A stretch of 59,763 nucleotides of DNA from NCBI RefSeq assembly GCF_000719555.1, contig NZ_JOGX01000040.1, positions 1-59,763 on the forward strand. Direction: 5' to 3'. Positions 59,356-59,763 of this stretch are shown one piece after another (positions within the stretch are counted from its first letter, which is position 1; every line of letters begins with the position of its first letter). Both the position numbers and the translations under genes were made by a program. The notes beneath the pieces were generated by a model. That model was given only the letters and a program-made list of their open reading frames with translations, had not been told where the DNA came from and made no database searches. Source of the DNA: Streptomyces sp. NRRL F-5727. GTDB taxonomy: Bacteria; Actinomycetota; Actinomycetes; Streptomycetales; Streptomycetaceae.

Positions 59356-59763
59356 TCAGCGGAGTGCGGAGCCGTCAGTTTGATCGGCTTCGTCTTCGGG
59401 TGTCCAAGTCCAGGGCTTTGCCGCGGGGGATGGACCCTCGATGGCGCTGCGGAACTTCTCCTTCAGGGTCTTCGGCGGCGCTTCCTTCTCTTCTCGCCGG
59501 TGGACGAGCTGGGCTGTGGTCACCCGAATGTGGCATTCGCGGTGGCGCTGCTTCACCAGCACGATCCACGCACCGTCCTGAGTGCGCAGCGCGTGGCGGG
59601 CGGGCTCGTCTCCCGGGCGTGCGTGGCGGGCCAGGATGCCCGGCAGGTAGTTGAGGGCCGCGTCCTCGGCGGCCGCGGCCGCCTCTATGGGGTCCGGGCC
59701 GATGCGGTGGGTGCCGGTGAGCATCCAGCGGTGCAGTTTCAGTTCCGTGCCGTCGGCGCGTTG
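59356..59763 (-). CDS. Hypothetical protein, 5' end off window
   Basis: The leftward frame is open from the right edge. It gives about 135 residues: DGTELKLHRWMLTGTHRIG, IEAAAAAEDAALNYLPGIL, WIVLVKQRHRECHIRVTTAQ and a Lys/Glu-rich tail. The Met at 59724 is internal, not the start, since the frame continues in coding style upstream. No domain is assigned. Its style resembles small proteins of integrative-element or accessory regions. Confidence 0.55.
   Translation of the reverse strand, partial: QRADGTELKLHRWMLTGTHRIGPDPIEAAAAAEDAALNYLPGILARHARPGDEPARHALRTQDGAWIVLVKQRHRECHIRVTTAQLVHRREEKEAPPKTLKEKFRSAIEGPSPAAKPWTWTPEDEADQTDGSALR

Noticed and set aside
59093..59383. A 96-codon frame at the right end
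   Set aside because: Pro/Ser-rich with no ribosome site, and overlapping the better-supported leftward gene.

Overview
The window is very GC-rich, with dense genes, GTG starts, GGAGG-type ribosome sites and typical Streptomyces families: XRE-TPR regulators, a sortase-anchored thioester protein, Tat lipoproteins, and IS110 and IS112-like elements. I read it as chromosomal DNA of a Streptomyces or close relative, with an accessory-gene character. No rRNA, tRNA or CRISPR array was recognised.

Region 1 (1-8367) is a biosynthetic locus. A redox/tailoring run (partial SDR, FAD monooxygenase, cyclase-family metal hydrolase, NADPH-FMN reductase) leads into an MFS exporter, a 53-residue peptide gene and a stand-alone YcaO enzyme. 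The peptide carries the same 14-residue unit twice, each ending in Asn-Cys-Val-Pro-Ala, and its stop codon overlaps the YcaO start. A TylF-type O-methyltransferase and an NAD-dependent epimerase follow, divergently transcribed. I interpret this as an unrecognised YcaO-type RiPP system and the most interesting part of the window.

Region 2 (8505-15952) is ordinary accessory chromosome: a lipoprotein, a divergent SDR/LysR pair with a LysR box, a secreted M64 peptidase divergent from an XRE-TPR regulator, a frameshifted substrate-binding protein, a GNAT enzyme and an alpha/beta hydrolase. Region 3 (15963-25300) is a mobile-DNA scar. It has a frameshifted IS112-like transposase, an intact IS110 transposase, two more fragments of IS112-like ends, and small genes of the kind carried on actinomycete integrative elements (headless GGDEF, ASCH, short unknowns, zinc-ribbon proteins), followed by a PPOX-family protein and an unknown.

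Region 4 (25300-29629) centres on an arginine/ornithine-type antiporter. It is preceded by two DosR/OsdR-like boxes and followed by what looks like a 5' stub of arginine deiminase, then a SpoIIE/PP2C phosphatase. Region 5 (29751-41167) holds a CehA/McbA PHP hydrolase pair, a secreted sphingomyelinase-like enzyme with a probable lectin domain, an AraC regulator with a quinone-reductase-like enzyme, a MacB/FtsX-type ABC transporter, and a LysR/EamA pair. Region 6 (41258-48183) has a TrmB/LuxR regulator, a thioester surface protein, an MMPL exporter and a two-component system. Region 7 (48281-59763) contains XRE/SDR and flavin reductase-MocR-DapA groups, a frameshifted ArsR gene, a MerR-controlled oxidoreductase with a perfect 24-bp palindrome, a PQQ-repeat lipoprotein, a decayed IS5 transposase, a RidA protein and a partial gene at the right edge.

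Limits: all functions come from motif recognition by eye. Frameshifts could be sequencing errors. Start codons were chosen by ribosome-site spacing where visible.
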